DNA of 62,594 nucleotides from Gorillibacterium massiliense (GTDB taxonomy: Bacteria; Bacillota; Bacilli; Paenibacillales; NBRC-103111), in the NCBI RefSeq assembly GCF_000455485.1, contig NZ_CBQR020000152.1:1-62594 (forward strand), read 5' to 3'. Positions 27,057-37,377 of this stretch are shown piece by piece; within the stretch, counting starts at the first letter, position 1, and each line of letters opens with the position of its first letter. The notes below the pieces were generated by a model that saw nothing but the letters and a program-made list of their open reading frames with translations, made no database searches and had not been told where the DNA came from. Made by a program: the position numbers and the translations under genes.

Positions 27057-28185
27057 ATGTTGGATTCCGTGAAGGTGAAGCAGGACCTGCGTGAGGTTGC
27101 AGGTCGATTACAGGCGTTAAGGGGGTCACTTTGACTTAGATCTCAAGCTGGAGCAAATTGCCGACTTTGAGGAAAAGATGAGCGCGCCTGACTTTTGGGA
27201 CGATAGCGACCGGGCACAAAAAGTGATCGCCGATCTGAATGCCATCAAATCGGTGGTAACGGATTTTGAGGGCCTAAGCGGCGAATATGACGATCTTGCG
27301 GTGATGCTGGAGCTGGTGGAGGACGAAGGGGAAGACGGCGAGAGCATGCTTCCTGATCTGGCGGCAGGTACGGCGGAGCTGGTGAAAAAGCTGGAGACTT
27401 ATGAGCTGCAGCTTTTACTTAGCGAGCCTTACGATAAGCTCAACGCGATTTTGGAGTTGCATCCGGGTGCAGGCGGCACGGAGTCCCAGGATTGGGCGGA
27501 TATGCTCTTGCGCATGTACCGCCGCTGGGGTGAACGCCGCGGCTTCAAGGTTGAAGTGCTGGACTATCTGCCCGGTGATGAGGCCGGTGTGAAGAGCGTA
27601 ACCCTTTTGCTCAAAGGCTACAATGCTTACGGCTATCTGAAAACGGAAAAAGGCGTACACCGGCTGGTACGGATCTCGCCGTTTGACGCGTCGGGACGCC
27701 GCCATACGTCTTTCGTTTCTTGTGACGTTGTGCCAGAGATCGACGACACCGTGGAGATCGATATTCGCACGGAGGACTTGAAGGTGGATGTATACCGTTC
27801 CAGCGGCGCTGGCGGTCAGCACATCAACACGACGGATTCTGCTGTACGGATGACCCACATCCCTACTGGCATCATTGTATCGTGTCAGACGGAGCGCTCC
27901 CAGATTAAGAACCGCGAGCGGTGTATGACGATGCTGCGTTCCAAGCTGTACGAGCGGAGGATTGAGGAGCAGAAGAAGGAACTGGCGGAAATCCGCGGTG
28001 AGCAATCCGATATCGCTTGGGGCAGCCAGATTCGTTCATACGTGTTCCATCCGTACAGTATGGTGAAGGACCACCGCACCGGTGCTGAAACCGGCAACGT
28101 GGGCGCCGTCATGGACGGGGAGATCGATTTCCTGATTGATGCTTATCTGCGCAAGCAGATCAATAGGGAGCCAGAGCAAGAATAA
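27057..28185 (+). CDS. prfB: Peptide chain release factor 2 (programmed frameshift)
   Basis: About 375 residues made from two frames: 27057-27131, then, after skipping T 27132, 27133-28185. Recognises UAA and UGA. The second frame has the GGQ catalytic loop ([20 protein letters not shown]) and, for anticodon-like recognition, the RF2 context around [10 protein letters not shown]. Without the frameshift only 25 codons are read. A start at 27178 would lack the N-terminal helices. The ATG at 27057 follows AAAGGGAGAG. Confidence 0.95.
27120..27135 (+). promoter_or_regulatory. +1 frameshift site of prfB
   Basis: Reads AGG GGG TCA CTT TGA C. The Shine-Dalgarno-like AGGGGG, the slippery CTT and the in-frame UGA followed by C match the universal prfB autoregulation site; only the codon before CTT differs from the common TAT. 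Low RF2 makes ribosomes pause at UGA (27132-27134) and slip to GAC. Confidence 0.95.
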
Positions 28186-28273
28186 GTGGGATTAACCGTA
28201 TAGGCAGAATACCCACCTTGGAATGTGCACGGTCGTGCGAGGATACTATGGAAAGGCGAGAGGAGACGGAAGG

Positions 28274-28954
28274 GTGCCTACAGCATTCGGTGTTTTGCCT
28301 TTGGTTTTGGACATGAACGCGGGAAATGGCAACAAGATGACGGCTCACGCTTCCTTGTTATGGGATGACCAGGATGTTTTCCTGGTGGATACGGGTATTG
28401 TGGGTCAGCTTGATGTTATCCGAAAAGCGATGGCATCGGCCGGATTTCCTTTCGAGAAGCTCACGGGCGTTATCCTCACCCATCAGGACCGTGACCACAT
28501 TGGTGGATTGCCGGAGCTGCTTGAGGCAAAGAGCGGTAGCCTTAAGGTGCTGGCTCATGAGTTGGCATTACCTTATCTGGCAGGTGAGATTCCTTTGGTC
28601 AAAAGCGGAGCTACAGTGAAGCCGCCGCTTCAGGTTGATCAAATCTTGCAGGATGGCGATGAGCTTTCGTTGGCTGGAGGCGTCATCGTGATTCATACGC
28701 CGGGACACACTCCGGATCACATTTGCCTTTATCACAAGCCGAGCCGGACGCTTATATCCGGGGATGCGCTGATTGCGGAAAACGGCGTCCTTTTGCCGCC
28801 AGATCCGCAGTTTACGCCAGCCTACGAGCAAGCTTTGAGTTCGGTCGCCAAACTCTGTGACCTGGAAGTCGACACGGTGATCGCTTATCATGGCGGCGTC
28901 TGCACAGAGTTGGTTGCGGAACGGCTTGCCAGTATCGCACAACGTCAGGATTGA
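28274..28954 (+). CDS. MBL-fold metallo-hydrolase
   Basis: 226 residues. Metallo-beta-lactamase fold with THQDRDHIGG (zinc motif, variant of HxHxDH), HTPGHTPDH, SGDALIAENG and AYHGG. Broad family of thioester or phosphodiester hydrolases; the substrate is unknown. The GTG at 28274 is preferred, with AGAGGAG about 10 bp upstream. The frame extends back to ATG 28223, but those 17 residues are low in likeness to the family. It stands alone behind prfB, with its own terminator. Confidence 0.8.
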   Translation: MPTAFGVLPLVLDMNAGNGNKMTAHASLLWDDQDVFLVDTGIVGQLDVIRKAMASAGFPFEKLTGVILTHQDRDHIGGLPELLEAKSGSLKVLAHELALPYLAGEIPLVKSGATVKPPLQVDQILQDGDELSLAGGVIVIHTPGHTPDHICLYHKPSRTLISGDALIAENGVLLPPDPQFTPAYEQALSSVAKLCDLEVDTVIAYHGGVCTELVAERLASIAQRQD

Positions 28955-28965
28955 GAAAATAGAGA

Positions 28966-28996
28966 AACGTCGGGCATAGCCTGGCGTTTTTTTTGT
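28966..28996 (+). terminator. Terminator after the MBL-fold gene
   Basis: AACGTCGGGC (28966-28975) pairs with GCCTGGCGTT (28979-28988), followed by a run of T. The rest of the gap to 29255 shows no recognisable signal beyond AT-rich sequence. Confidence 0.85.
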
Positions 28997-29254
28997 TGTT
29001 ATGGAGTTCGTTGATAACGAATATGCATTATGTTGCATAAATATGCAGCTGGATAGATCGTTTTTTAACAAGGAAGACGAATGAACTATTTTGTAAAGAT
29101 AACTGGGCAGCTATTGCGGAAAACAGGATAGAATGATACCTTTCATGTGGAAACGCTTGGGAGGCACGCAGTGTCCATAATAGGTGGAATGTGGCGCCGT
29201 TGTGGATGGTTGAACGGAGGAAGAATCGATAAATCTCCGCGGGAGGAATGACTC

Positions 29255-30343
29255 ATGAAGGAAACATCGATCGGAATGGAGCGTTTGCGGCGGCAGCATC
29301 TCGCGGGTTCGGTTTTGGACAAGCCGGAGCAAATCGTCCGCTCTCTTGGTGCGATGCAGGCACAGGATTATCATCAGGCGGTATGGGCGGTGGGTTCTCG
29401 CATGGGGAACGTAAACCGTGGGCTGTCAGATGTAATCAATGCTATTGCGGAGGGGAAAATCATTCTGAGCTGGTCGCTGCGCGGAACCATTCATTTGATG
29501 GCTGCTGAAGATGCGGGGTGGATGATCAAGCTGTCGGGTCAGCGAATCGCGAATTCGGGGAAGCGGAGGCTGGCAGAACTGGAGCTTGATGATGGAACGC
29601 TGGAGCGCTGCCGCACAATTCTTTACAAGGCGCTGGCTGGCGGACAAAGGGTTGACCGCCCCAGCCTCATGCAGCGGTTGGAACAAGAGGGGATCAGCAC
29701 CGCGGGTCAACGGGGCTATCATATTTTATGGCACAGTGCGTATGAGGGGTTAATTTGCTTCGGACCGGTGATCGTAAAGCAGCAAAGCTTTGTCCTCGTG
29801 GAGGAGTGGGTGAAAGAAAGGCGTGAGCTGAGCCGGGAGGAGTCGCTGGTTGAGCTGGCCCGGCGGTATTATTCATCTCATGGCCCGGCGACGGTTCAAG
29901 ACTTCGCATGGTGGTCGGGGATGACGTTGACCGATGCCCGTACGGGGTTGGATGGGGCGAAGCGGGAGCTGGCGGTTGAAACGGTGGGAGGCTGCGAATA
30001 CTGGAGGGCGAAGGAGCTTTGCTCTGAAGCTTCTTCGGAGCAGAGTGTTTATCTTCTGGCGGGTTTTGACGAATACCTTCTGGGCTACAAAGACCGCAGC
30101 GCCGTTCTTGCTCCTGAAAATGCTCCGCAGGTTGCCCCCGGCAATAACGGGATCTTTCTGCCACTCATGGTAAGGGAAGACGGCCAAGTCATGGGAACGT
30201 GGAAGCGGATGGTGAAGAAGAAAGGGCTGGAGGTCGAGTTGAACCCTTTTACCCCGATTGACGGTTATCAAAAGGATTTGGCAGCGAAGGCGGCCGAAGA
30301 TTACGCTGCATTTATGGGACTTCCACTTCTGAAAATCGTGTAA
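29255..30343 (+). CDS. AlkZ-like winged-helix DNA glycosylase family
   Basis: 362 residues of the HTH_42 winged-helix superfamily. The Q-A-Q triad at residues 35-37 (GAMQAQDY) corresponds to the catalytic QxQ motif of AlkZ/AZL glycosylases that unhook DNA interstrand crosslinks or remove alkylated bases. LSWSLRGTIHLM and FDEYLLGYKDR are also typical. In Streptomyces such proteins act in self-protection; here no biosynthetic genes are adjacent. The start follows GGGAGGAATGACTC. Specificity for crosslinks versus monoadducts cannot be read. Confidence 0.75.
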   Translation: MKETSIGMERLRRQHLAGSVLDKPEQIVRSLGAMQAQDYHQAVWAVGSRMGNVNRGLSDVINAIAEGKIILSWSLRGTIHLMAAEDAGWMIKLSGQRIANSGKRRLAELELDDGTLERCRTILYKALAGGQRVDRPSLMQRLEQEGISTAGQRGYHILWHSAYEGLICFGPVIVKQQSFVLVEEWVKERRELSREESLVELARRYYSSHGPATVQDFAWWSGMTLTDARTGLDGAKRELAVETVGGCEYWRAKELCSEASSEQSVYLLAGFDEYLLGYKDRSAVLAPENAPQVAPGNNGIFLPLMVREDGQVMGTWKRMVKKKGLEVELNPFTPIDGYQKDLAAKAAEDYAAFMGLPLLKIV

Positions 30344-30372
30344 CAAATCAGGGTGGGGGCAATAATAAATGG

Positions 30373-30402
30373 ATTGAATTTTTATACCTTTATACGTATA
30401 AT
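30373..30402 (+). promoter_or_regulatory. Promoter and possible ArgR box of the arg operon
   Basis: TTGAAT (30374-30379), 17 bp, TATAAT (30397-30402). The -35 lies inside ATTGAATTTTTATACC (30373-30388), which fits the left part of the ARG box TGAATWWWWATTCA. ArgR binding there would block RNA polymerase. The promoter is well supported; the operator is tentative. Confidence 0.6.
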
Positions 30403-30545
30403 AATACATATCTTTTTTACTACATCAGAACTTATAAGGTTATTACTATAAATCATCCTGATTCCGCTCCGGTAAACGCTGCCCGTCCTCTAAGTCGGCA
30501 TAAGCTGTTTATCCTTGGGGATAACGGATTAAGAGGGGAATGGAA

Positions 30546-31601
30546 ATGATGCAAAACGCGCCGATTCGGGCAGCGATCGTTGGATCTACAGGTTATGGCG
30601 GTGTGGAATTGATCCGGCTGCTTTTGAACCACCCCTATGTGCAGATTACGTCGGTCATTTCTTCGTCGACTGCAGGGGCGCCGCTTAAGGATGGGTTTCC
30701 CCATTTGACCGGTATTTTGGAAATGGATCTGGACGCTATCGATATACCGCTCATCAAAGAGAAGGCGGATGTGGTTTTTACCGCAACACCCCATGGGGTC
30801 AGCGCCGAGCTGGCGCCGCAATTTTTGCAGACTGGTCTCAAGGTAATCGATTTGTCCGGGGATTTCCGTCTGAAATCAGGGGAAACGTACCGCAAATGGT
30901 ATAAAAAAGAGCCTGCCTCCGCGGAATTGTTGGAGCAAGCTGTGTTTGGACTGGCTGAAGTCTATGGAGAGCAAGTGGAAGGAGCGGACTTCATTTCGAA
31001 TCCGGGATGCTTCCCGACGGCGACGCTGCTGGGGTTAATTCCTGCCGTTGCGGCAGGATGGGTTGATCCGGACAGCTTGATTATCGATTCCAAAACGGGG
31101 GTATCCGGCTCGGGCCGGGGGGCTAATTTAGGGAATCATTATTCGGAGATCAATGAGAATTTCAAGGCCTATAAGGTCAATGCTCATCAGCATACTCCCG
31201 AAATCGAGCAGTATTTGGGCGAAGCGGCGGGACGCGAGGTGGCGGTGACGTTTACGACGCATTTGGTGCCGATGACCCGGGGGATTATGAGCACGATGTA
31301 CGGAAAACTGTCGGATGACCGCGGCGAAGAGGATTTTATTGAGCTGTACCGGCAATTTTATGAAGGACGGCCATTCGTGCGGGTGCGGGGCAAAGGGATT
31401 GTACCGGCGACGAAAGAGGTCTGGGGCTCCAATTACTGCGATATCGGCTTTTCGGTGGATCCGCGGACGAAGCGGGTGACCATCATTTCGGTCATCGACA
31501 ACCTGGTGAAGGGTGCGGCTGGTCAAGCGGTTCAGAATTTGAACCTGATGATGGGCTGGGAGGAGACGGCGGGGTTGCAGATGGCTCCGGTTTATCCATA
31601 A
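30546..31601 (+). CDS. argC: N-acetyl-gamma-glutamyl-phosphate reductase
   Basis: 351 residues. NADPH-dependent third step of arginine synthesis. AAIVGSTGYGGVELIRLL is the nucleotide-binding start, and SNPGCFPTATLLGL holds the catalytic cysteine. The ATG at 30546 is chosen because AGAGGGG lies about 8 bp before it. ATG 30540 is too close and ATG 30549 is possible. First gene of argCJBDFGH. A leader hairpin (30508-30525) and a CCTCT that could pair with the ribosome binding site precede it. Confidence 0.93.
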   Translation: MMQNAPIRAAIVGSTGYGGVELIRLLLNHPYVQITSVISSSTAGAPLKDGFPHLTGILEMDLDAIDIPLIKEKADVVFTATPHGVSAELAPQFLQTGLKVIDLSGDFRLKSGETYRKWYKKEPASAELLEQAVFGLAEVYGEQVEGADFISNPGCFPTATLLGLIPAVAAGWVDPDSLIIDSKTGVSGSGRGANLGNHYSEINENFKAYKVNAHQHTPEIEQYLGEAAGREVAVTFTTHLVPMTRGIMSTMYGKLSDDRGEEDFIELYRQFYEGRPFVRVRGKGIVPATKEVWGSNYCDIGFSVDPRTKRVTIISVIDNLVKGAAGQAVQNLNLMMGWEETAGLQMAPVYP

Positions 31602-31689
31602 GCGTGGTTCAGAACAGGCGAATGATTCGGGATTTATGATGAATGGCATTAAGGATAATTTACTATGGAGGGAATGGGTGGAGCGAGGA

Positions 31690-32910
31690 ATGGGGAAGTC
31701 CTTTGAGGTTTTGGATGGTGGAAATGTGACGTCGCCGAAAGGCTTTTTGGCTGGAGGACTTCATAGCGGTCTGAAAAAAGTGGATCGCAATGATCTCGGG
31801 CTAATCTATTGCGAAGTGCCGGCAGCGGCGGCGGCGGTGTATACGCTGAATGCGTTTCAGGCGGCGCCGCTTAAGGTGACCCGGGAAAGTATCGCCCGGG
31901 AAGGCAAGCTGCAGGCGCTGATCGTCAACAGCGGCAACGCCAACGCCGTGACTGGCGCCCAAGGCGAGGCCGACGCGCAGGAAATGCGCGACCAAACGGC
32001 CAGCATCTTGGGCATCGCCGGGCATCTAGTTGGCGTAGCCAGCACCGGCGTCATCGGCGAGCTGCTGCCGATGGACAAAGTGCGCCGCGGCATCGCTAAT
32101 TTGCCCGGACGACTGAAGGCGGACGGAGGCGATGACTTCTGTCAGGCGATCCTGACCACGGATCTGGTGCAGAAGTCGACGGCGGTCCGCCTGACGGTTG
32201 GCGGGCAAGCGGTGACCGTCGCAGGTGCGGCAAAAGGGTCCGGCATGATCCATCCGAACATGGCGACCATGCTCGGATTCATCACGACGGACGCCGCCAT
32301 CGATGCGGAGCATCTCCATCTGCTGCTCCGTAAGGCGACGGACTCCTCGTTCAACATGATTACGGTTGATGGGGACACCTCCACGAACGATATGGTCGTG
32401 GTCATGGCCAGCGGCTTAGCCGCCAATGAACCTCTGAATCCGGAGCATCCGGATTGGGCAGCATTCGCGGAAGCTTTCGGGTTCATCGCTGAGTACTTGG
32501 CGAAGGCCATCGCCCGGGATGGCGAAGGTGCTACCAAGCTGGTAGAAGTCAACGTCACCGGCGCTGCTTCAATAGAAAGCGCACGAGCCGTGGCGAAGAC
32601 GGTAGTCGGATCCAGCCTGGTGAAGTCCGCTTGCTTTGGCGCCGATGCCAACTGGGGACGGATTCTCGCCGCAACGGGGCGGGCGGGTGTAATGGTCGAT
32701 CCGGAGACGGTAGACGTGCGCTTGGGGGATTTTCTCGTACTTGAACAGTCCCGCCCGGTGCCATTCGACGATCCGGCTGCGACGGAATACTTGAAGGGTA
32801 ACGAAGTGCAAATTTATGTGAACCTGAACATGGGAACAGCATCGGCAACCGCTTGGGGCTGTGATTTGACTTATGATTATGTGCGGATTAATGCCGCTTA
32901 TCGGACTTGA
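31690..32910 (+). CDS. argJ: Bifunctional ornithine acetyltransferase / N-acetylglutamate synthase
   Basis: 406 residues. Recycles the acetyl group from acetylornithine to glutamate, so no separate argA or argE is needed. It self-cleaves before the catalytic threonine in HPNMATMLGF, giving alpha and beta chains. GSTGAKGSGM-like AGAAKGSGMIHP precedes it. The ATG at 31690 gives the usual family length and follows GGAGCGAGG. The longer frame from 31636 adds 18 residues with no likeness. Confidence 0.93.
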   Translation: MGKSFEVLDGGNVTSPKGFLAGGLHSGLKKVDRNDLGLIYCEVPAAAAAVYTLNAFQAAPLKVTRESIAREGKLQALIVNSGNANAVTGAQGEADAQEMRDQTASILGIAGHLVGVASTGVIGELLPMDKVRRGIANLPGRLKADGGDDFCQAILTTDLVQKSTAVRLTVGGQAVTVAGAAKGSGMIHPNMATMLGFITTDAAIDAEHLHLLLRKATDSSFNMITVDGDTSTNDMVVVMASGLAANEPLNPEHPDWAAFAEAFGFIAEYLAKAIARDGEGATKLVEVNVTGAASIESARAVAKTVVGSSLVKSACFGADANWGRILAATGRAGVMVDPETVDVRLGDFLVLEQSRPVPFDDPAATEYLKGNEVQIYVNLNMGTASATAWGCDLTYDYVRINAAYRT

Positions 32911-32999
32911 TAGCAAGTATGAATGCTTTAGTGTTATGGGATAGGTGAACGAACGGATGAGATGGCCGCAAGACAACCGGCGAGAGGAGAACGTTTAGG

Positions 33000-33794
33000 G
33001 TGAGCGCGAAATGTTTTGTGATCAAATGCGGCGGCAGCACCTTAGCTGCTCTGCCGGATAGCTTTTTCCAGGATCTGCGAGATTTGCAGGCCGAAGGCTG
33101 GCAGCCGGTCATCGTTCACGGCGGCGGCCCCGCCATTAACGAAACGCTGGGCAAGCTGGGAATCGAGTCCGTGTTTGTCGGCGGTTTGCGCAAAACGGAC
33201 GAGGCGGTTCTCGACGTCGTGGAGATGGTGCTGTCCGGAAAAATCAACAAGGAGATCGTTCGCCGAATTCAGCGATCGGGTGCGCAAGCTGTTGGCCTTT
33301 CCGGCGCGGACGGCCGACTTATCGAGGCCGTACCTGTAGCGAACTCCTCGGAGGTCGGGTTAGTCGGTGACGTCGTAGGGGTTAACACCGGCTTGATCGA
33401 AGGAGTAACGGCAATGGGCTACATCCCCGTCATCGCGCCGGTGGGCCTTGGCGCCGACGGCAGCCAGCGCTTCAACATCAACGCAGATACGGCGGCTGGC
33501 GCCGTTGCTTCCCACTTAGGCGTGGAGCGGATGCTGGTGGTTACCGATGTGCCCGGTATTTTGCGTACGGTAGACGGCGAGAAGCAAGTGATGCCAGCTG
33601 CAACGGTGGCGGAAATCGACGAGATGATCGCTTCCGGTGAAATTTATGGCGGCATGATCCCGAAAGTGCGCGCTGCGGTGCAATGCATTCAAGGGAAGGT
33701 GCAGGAAGTCGTCATCGTGGACGGCTCCATGCCGGGCGTATTGCGAAGTGCCGTTGTAGAAGGCGGCATCGGAACGCGGATCGTGAAAGCGTAA
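33000..33794 (+). CDS. argB: Acetylglutamate kinase
   Basis: 264 residues. Phosphorylates N-acetylglutamate, and is often the feedback-inhibited step. Amino-acid kinase fold with VIKCGGSTL, VIVHGGGPAIN and NINADTAAGAVA. It lacks the N-terminal helix that marks arginine-inhibited hexameric enzymes, so control by arginine may be weak (inference). GTG start with GAGAGGAGAACG upstream. Confidence 0.93.
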   Translation: MSAKCFVIKCGGSTLAALPDSFFQDLRDLQAEGWQPVIVHGGGPAINETLGKLGIESVFVGGLRKTDEAVLDVVEMVLSGKINKEIVRRIQRSGAQAVGLSGADGRLIEAVPVANSSEVGLVGDVVGVNTGLIEGVTAMGYIPVIAPVGLGADGSQRFNINADTAAGAVASHLGVERMLVVTDVPGILRTVDGEKQVMPAATVAEIDEMIASGEIYGGMIPKVRAAVQCIQGKVQEVVIVDGSMPGVLRSAVVEGGIGTRIVKA

Positions 33795-33860
33795 ATCCGG
33801 CGATTCTTTTATTAGGGGTAACATTAAAAAAACTATACACAAGAAACGGAGTGATCAAGA

Positions 33861-35063
33861 ATGGGTGAACAGCAAAGCGCATTGTTTCCGACATACGCAC
33901 GCTTCCCGATTACGATGGTGAAGGGAGAAGGCAGCCGGCTGTGGGACGATCAGGGCAATGAATACTTGGATTTCATGGCCGGTCTGGCCGTCACGGGGTT
34001 GGGGCATGCGCCCAAGCGCGTAAAAGAGCGCCTGGTTGCCCAGCTTGATGAGCTTTGGCATACGAGCAATCTGTTTTCCACCCCGCAAGCGGAAAAAGTG
34101 GCCCAGCTGCTGACGGCGAATAGCTGCGGAGACGCGGTATTCTTCTGCAACAGCGGCGCGGATGCAAACGAAGCGGCCATCAAGCTGGCCCGCCGCTACA
34201 ACCAAAAGGTGCTGGGCAATGACCGCTACGAAATCATTACCTTCAAGCAAAGCTTCCACGGCCGCACCTTGGCTACGCTGACCGCAACAGGTCAGGATAA
34301 GGTAAAAGAAGGCTACCTGCCCTTGCCTCAAGGCTTTATCCATGCTCCCTACAACGACGTGGCGGCTCTTGAGAGCTATATTACCGATAAAACCTGCGCC
34401 ATTATGCTAGAATTGGTACAGGCCGAAGGCGGCATCATCGTGGCCGACCCCGATTTCGTACAAGAAATCACCCGCCTCTGCGAAAAATACAACCTGCTGC
34501 TCATCATCGACGAAGTGCAGACCGGGCTGTGCCGCACGGGTAAGCTTTTTGCATATCAACACTACGGCATTGAACCGGATATTTTCACCTTAGCAAAAGC
34601 TCTCGGCAGCGGCTTCCCGGTTGGTGCGATGGTCGGGAAAAGCAAGCTGATCCCGGCCTTCACCCCAGGCAGCCATGCTACGACTTTCGGCGGCACGCCG
34701 ATTGCCATGTCTGCGGCTCTCGCCACGCTGGAAGTTATGCTGGCGGATCACCTCGCGGACGAAGCCGCACGCAAAGGCAAGCTATTGGTCGATAAGCTGG
34801 AGAAGGCTCTCGCGGGCAACGCGTTTGTGAAGGAAATCCGCGGCACCGGCCTGATTATCGGCATCGAATGCGTCGAGCCCACTGCGGATGCCATTGCGGC
34901 CATCCACGCTAAGAGACTGCTGGTGGTACCGGCTGGCCCGATGGTGATTCGTCTCTTGCCGAGTTTGATCGTCACGGACGAGGAAATCGACAAGGCTGTT
35001 GAAATTATCGCTGGTGTGTTGGCAGAAAAAGAAGCCGAACGCAAGCAAACGGCCGCTAAGTGA
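33861..35063 (+). CDS. argD: Acetylornithine aminotransferase
   Basis: 400 residues. Class III PLP aminotransferase. The signature with the PLP lysine reads LAKALGSGFPVGAM, and FFCNSGADANEAAIKLAR and IIDEVQTGLCRTG are typical. It makes acetylornithine from the argC product. Start follows GAAACGGAG. Start and context are clear. Confidence 0.92.
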   Translation: MGEQQSALFPTYARFPITMVKGEGSRLWDDQGNEYLDFMAGLAVTGLGHAPKRVKERLVAQLDELWHTSNLFSTPQAEKVAQLLTANSCGDAVFFCNSGADANEAAIKLARRYNQKVLGNDRYEIITFKQSFHGRTLATLTATGQDKVKEGYLPLPQGFIHAPYNDVAALESYITDKTCAIMLELVQAEGGIIVADPDFVQEITRLCEKYNLLLIIDEVQTGLCRTGKLFAYQHYGIEPDIFTLAKALGSGFPVGAMVGKSKLIPAFTPGSHATTFGGTPIAMSAALATLEVMLADHLADEAARKGKLLVDKLEKALAGNAFVKEIRGTGLIIGIECVEPTADAIAAIHAKRLLVVPAGPMVIRLLPSLIVTDEEIDKAVEIIAGVLAEKEAERKQTAAK

Positions 35064-35106
35064 GAAAGTGAGATAAAACACCCGTTAGAGAAAGGGGATT
35101 CGTTAG

Positions 35107-36063
35107 ATGAGCACGTTGCAATCACAAACCGCGCTGGGTTTGTTAGGCCGGGATTTTCTCGGACTGATGGATTATTCGCCGGAAGAAATCCGCTACTTGA
35201 TCGATTTGGCTATCGAACTGAAGAGCAAGAACAAAGCGGGAGAGGTTTACCAGCCTTTGAAAGGCAAAACCCTCGGCATGATTTTCGAAAAATCGTCCAC
35301 CCGTACCCGGGTTTCTTTTGAAGTGGGCATGTATCAATTGGGCGGCCACGCCATGTTCCTATCCCGCAACGACCTGCAAATAGGCCGGGGCGAGACGATC
35401 CACGATACGGCGCAAACGCTGTCCCGTTATCTGGACGGCATCATGATCCGCACCTTCGCCCATAAAACGGTCATCGACCTGGCGCGTTATGCCACGGTTC
35501 CGGTGATCAACGGGTTGACGGACTTCGCCCACCCTTGCCAAGCTTTGGCCGACTATATGACGGTGCTGGAGCATAAAGGCAAGCTGGAAGGCCTGAAAAT
35601 TGCCTACATCGGCGACGGCAATAACATGGTGCACTCTCTGATGATCGGCGCAGCCAAGCTGGGCATGCATATGGCAGTAGCTTCACCTGAAGGCTACATG
35701 CCGGATCAAGAGATCCAAGCATCGAGCCGAGAATATGCGGCAGCCAGCGGCGGGTCGCTTCTCGTCACCACCGATCCGAAGGAAGCCATTGCCGACGCGG
35801 ACGTTATCTACACGGACGTTTGGGCCAGCATGGGCTTTGAAGAGGAGCAGAAGGTGCGGGAGAAGGCTTTTGCCAACTATCAAGTGAACGAAGAGCTGAC
35901 GGCTTATGCGAAAAAAGACTACGTCTTCCTCCACTGTCTCCCGGCTCATCGGGGTGAAGAGGTTAGTGCAGGAGTGATCGACGGCCCGAACTCGATTATT
36001 TTTGACGAAGCGGAAAATCGTCTCCACGCGCAAAAAGCGATTATGGCAGCGCTCATGTCGTAA
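35107..36063 (+). CDS. argF: Ornithine carbamoyltransferase
   Basis: 318 residues. Forms citrulline from ornithine and carbamoyl phosphate. Carbamoyl phosphate motif EKSSTRTRVSFE, then DFAHPCQALAD and HCLPAHRGEEV are all present. No carAB genes are seen in the window, so carbamoyl phosphate must come from elsewhere. Start follows AGAAAGGGG. Confidence 0.95.
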   Translation: MSTLQSQTALGLLGRDFLGLMDYSPEEIRYLIDLAIELKSKNKAGEVYQPLKGKTLGMIFEKSSTRTRVSFEVGMYQLGGHAMFLSRNDLQIGRGETIHDTAQTLSRYLDGIMIRTFAHKTVIDLARYATVPVINGLTDFAHPCQALADYMTVLEHKGKLEGLKIAYIGDGNNMVHSLMIGAAKLGMHMAVASPEGYMPDQEIQASSREYAAASGGSLLVTTDPKEAIADADVIYTDVWASMGFEEEQKVREKAFANYQVNEELTAYAKKDYVFLHCLPAHRGEEVSAGVIDGPNSIIFDEAENRLHAQKAIMAALMS

Positions 36064-36123
36064 TGTTTGCCGAACGGATACGCTGGATATGAATTGACGG
36101 ATACTGAGAGGAGCAAGGAAATC

Positions 36124-37368
36124 ATGGCAAAAGAAAAAATCGTACTGGCCTACTCCGGCGGGCTGGACACGTCCGTTATTTTGGCGTGGCTGAAAGAGAC
36201 TTATGATGCCGAAATCATCACCTTCACGGCAGATATCGGACAAGGGGACGAACTGGATGGGCTGGAGGAAAAAGCGCTGAAAACTGGCGCGACGAAAGCC
36301 TATATCGATGACCTGAAGGAAGAGTTCGCGAAGGATTTTATTTTCCCGATGTTCCAATCCGGTGCGCTGTATGAAGGGCAATACCTGCTCGGCACTAGCA
36401 TCGCCCGCCCGCTTATCGCTAAGCGGATGGTGGAGATCGCCATCGCTGAAGGCGCAACAGCCATCGCTCACGGAGCGACAGGCAAAGGCAACGACCAAGT
36501 GCGCTTCGAGTTGACGGCGGCAGCGCTGGCACCGGAGATCAAAGTTATCGCACCATGGCGCGAAGATCGTTTCCGCGACCAGTTCCCGGGCCGGGCGGAA
36601 ATGATCGCCTATGCCGAAAAACACGGCATCAACGTAACCGCGACGGCTGCCAAGCCGTACTCCACGGACCGCAATCTGCTGCACATCAGCTTTGAGAGCG
36701 GCATGCTGGAAGATCCTTGGTTCGACCCGAGCGCTGATTCCAACAAAGACATGTTCGTGCTCAGCGTATCTCCCGAAGATGCGCCGAACGAATCCGAATA
36801 CATTGAACTGGACTTCGTGCAGGGCAACTGCGTAGCCGTCAACGGCAAAGCGATGAACCCGCTGGAAATCATGAACACCTTGAACAAGTTGGGCGGCAAG
36901 CACGGCATCGGCCGGGTGGACATGGTTGAAAACCGCTTCGTCGGCATGAAGAGCCGGGGCGTATATGAAACCCCGGGGGGCACGATCCTGTTCACCGCTC
37001 ACCGGAAAATGGAGTCCCTCACCATGGACCGCGACGTCATGCACCTGCGGGATTCCCTTATCGCCAAATATGCTTCCTTGGTCTACAACGGCTTCTGGTT
37101 CGCGCCGGAACGCCTTGCTTTACAAGCCCTCGTTACCGAGAGTCAAAAGAACGTATCCGGTACCGTGCGGCTGAAGCTGTATAAAGGCAACGTCATCGGC
37201 GCCGGGGTGAAGAGCGACGTGAGCCTCTACAACCCGAACATCGCGACGATGGAGGCCGACCCGACCCAAGCGTACAACCAAGGCGACGCCGCTGGCTTCA
37301 TTCGCCTGAACGCGTTACGCCTTAAGGTTTCCGCCGGCGTCGAACAAAACGCCAAGAACCAGAAGTAA
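36124..37368 (+). CDS. argG: Argininosuccinate synthase
   Basis: 414 residues. ATP-dependent joining of citrulline and aspartate. The PP-loop is [25 protein letters not shown] follows. The ATG at 36124 has GAGAGGAGC upstream and gives the standard N-terminus. The frame is open back to a TTG at 36067, but those 19 residues are not homologous. Confidence 0.95.
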   Translation: MAKEKIVLAYSGGLDTSVILAWLKETYDAEIITFTADIGQGDELDGLEEKALKTGATKAYIDDLKEEFAKDFIFPMFQSGALYEGQYLLGTSIARPLIAKRMVEIAIAEGATAIAHGATGKGNDQVRFELTAAALAPEIKVIAPWREDRFRDQFPGRAEMIAYAEKHGINVTATAAKPYSTDRNLLHISFESGMLEDPWFDPSADSNKDMFVLSVSPEDAPNESEYIELDFVQGNCVAVNGKAMNPLEIMNTLNKLGGKHGIGRVDMVENRFVGMKSRGVYETPGGTILFTAHRKMESLTMDRDVMHLRDSLIAKYASLVYNGFWFAPERLALQALVTESQKNVSGTVRLKLYKGNVIGAGVKSDVSLYNPNIATMEADPTQAYNQGDAAGFIRLNALRLKVSAGVEQNAKNQK

Positions 37369-37377
37369 GGTATAAAA

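Noticed and set aside
35683-37044. 453-codon minus-strand frame across argF and argG
   Set aside because: Shadow of two certain genes; composition follows their third-codon bias.
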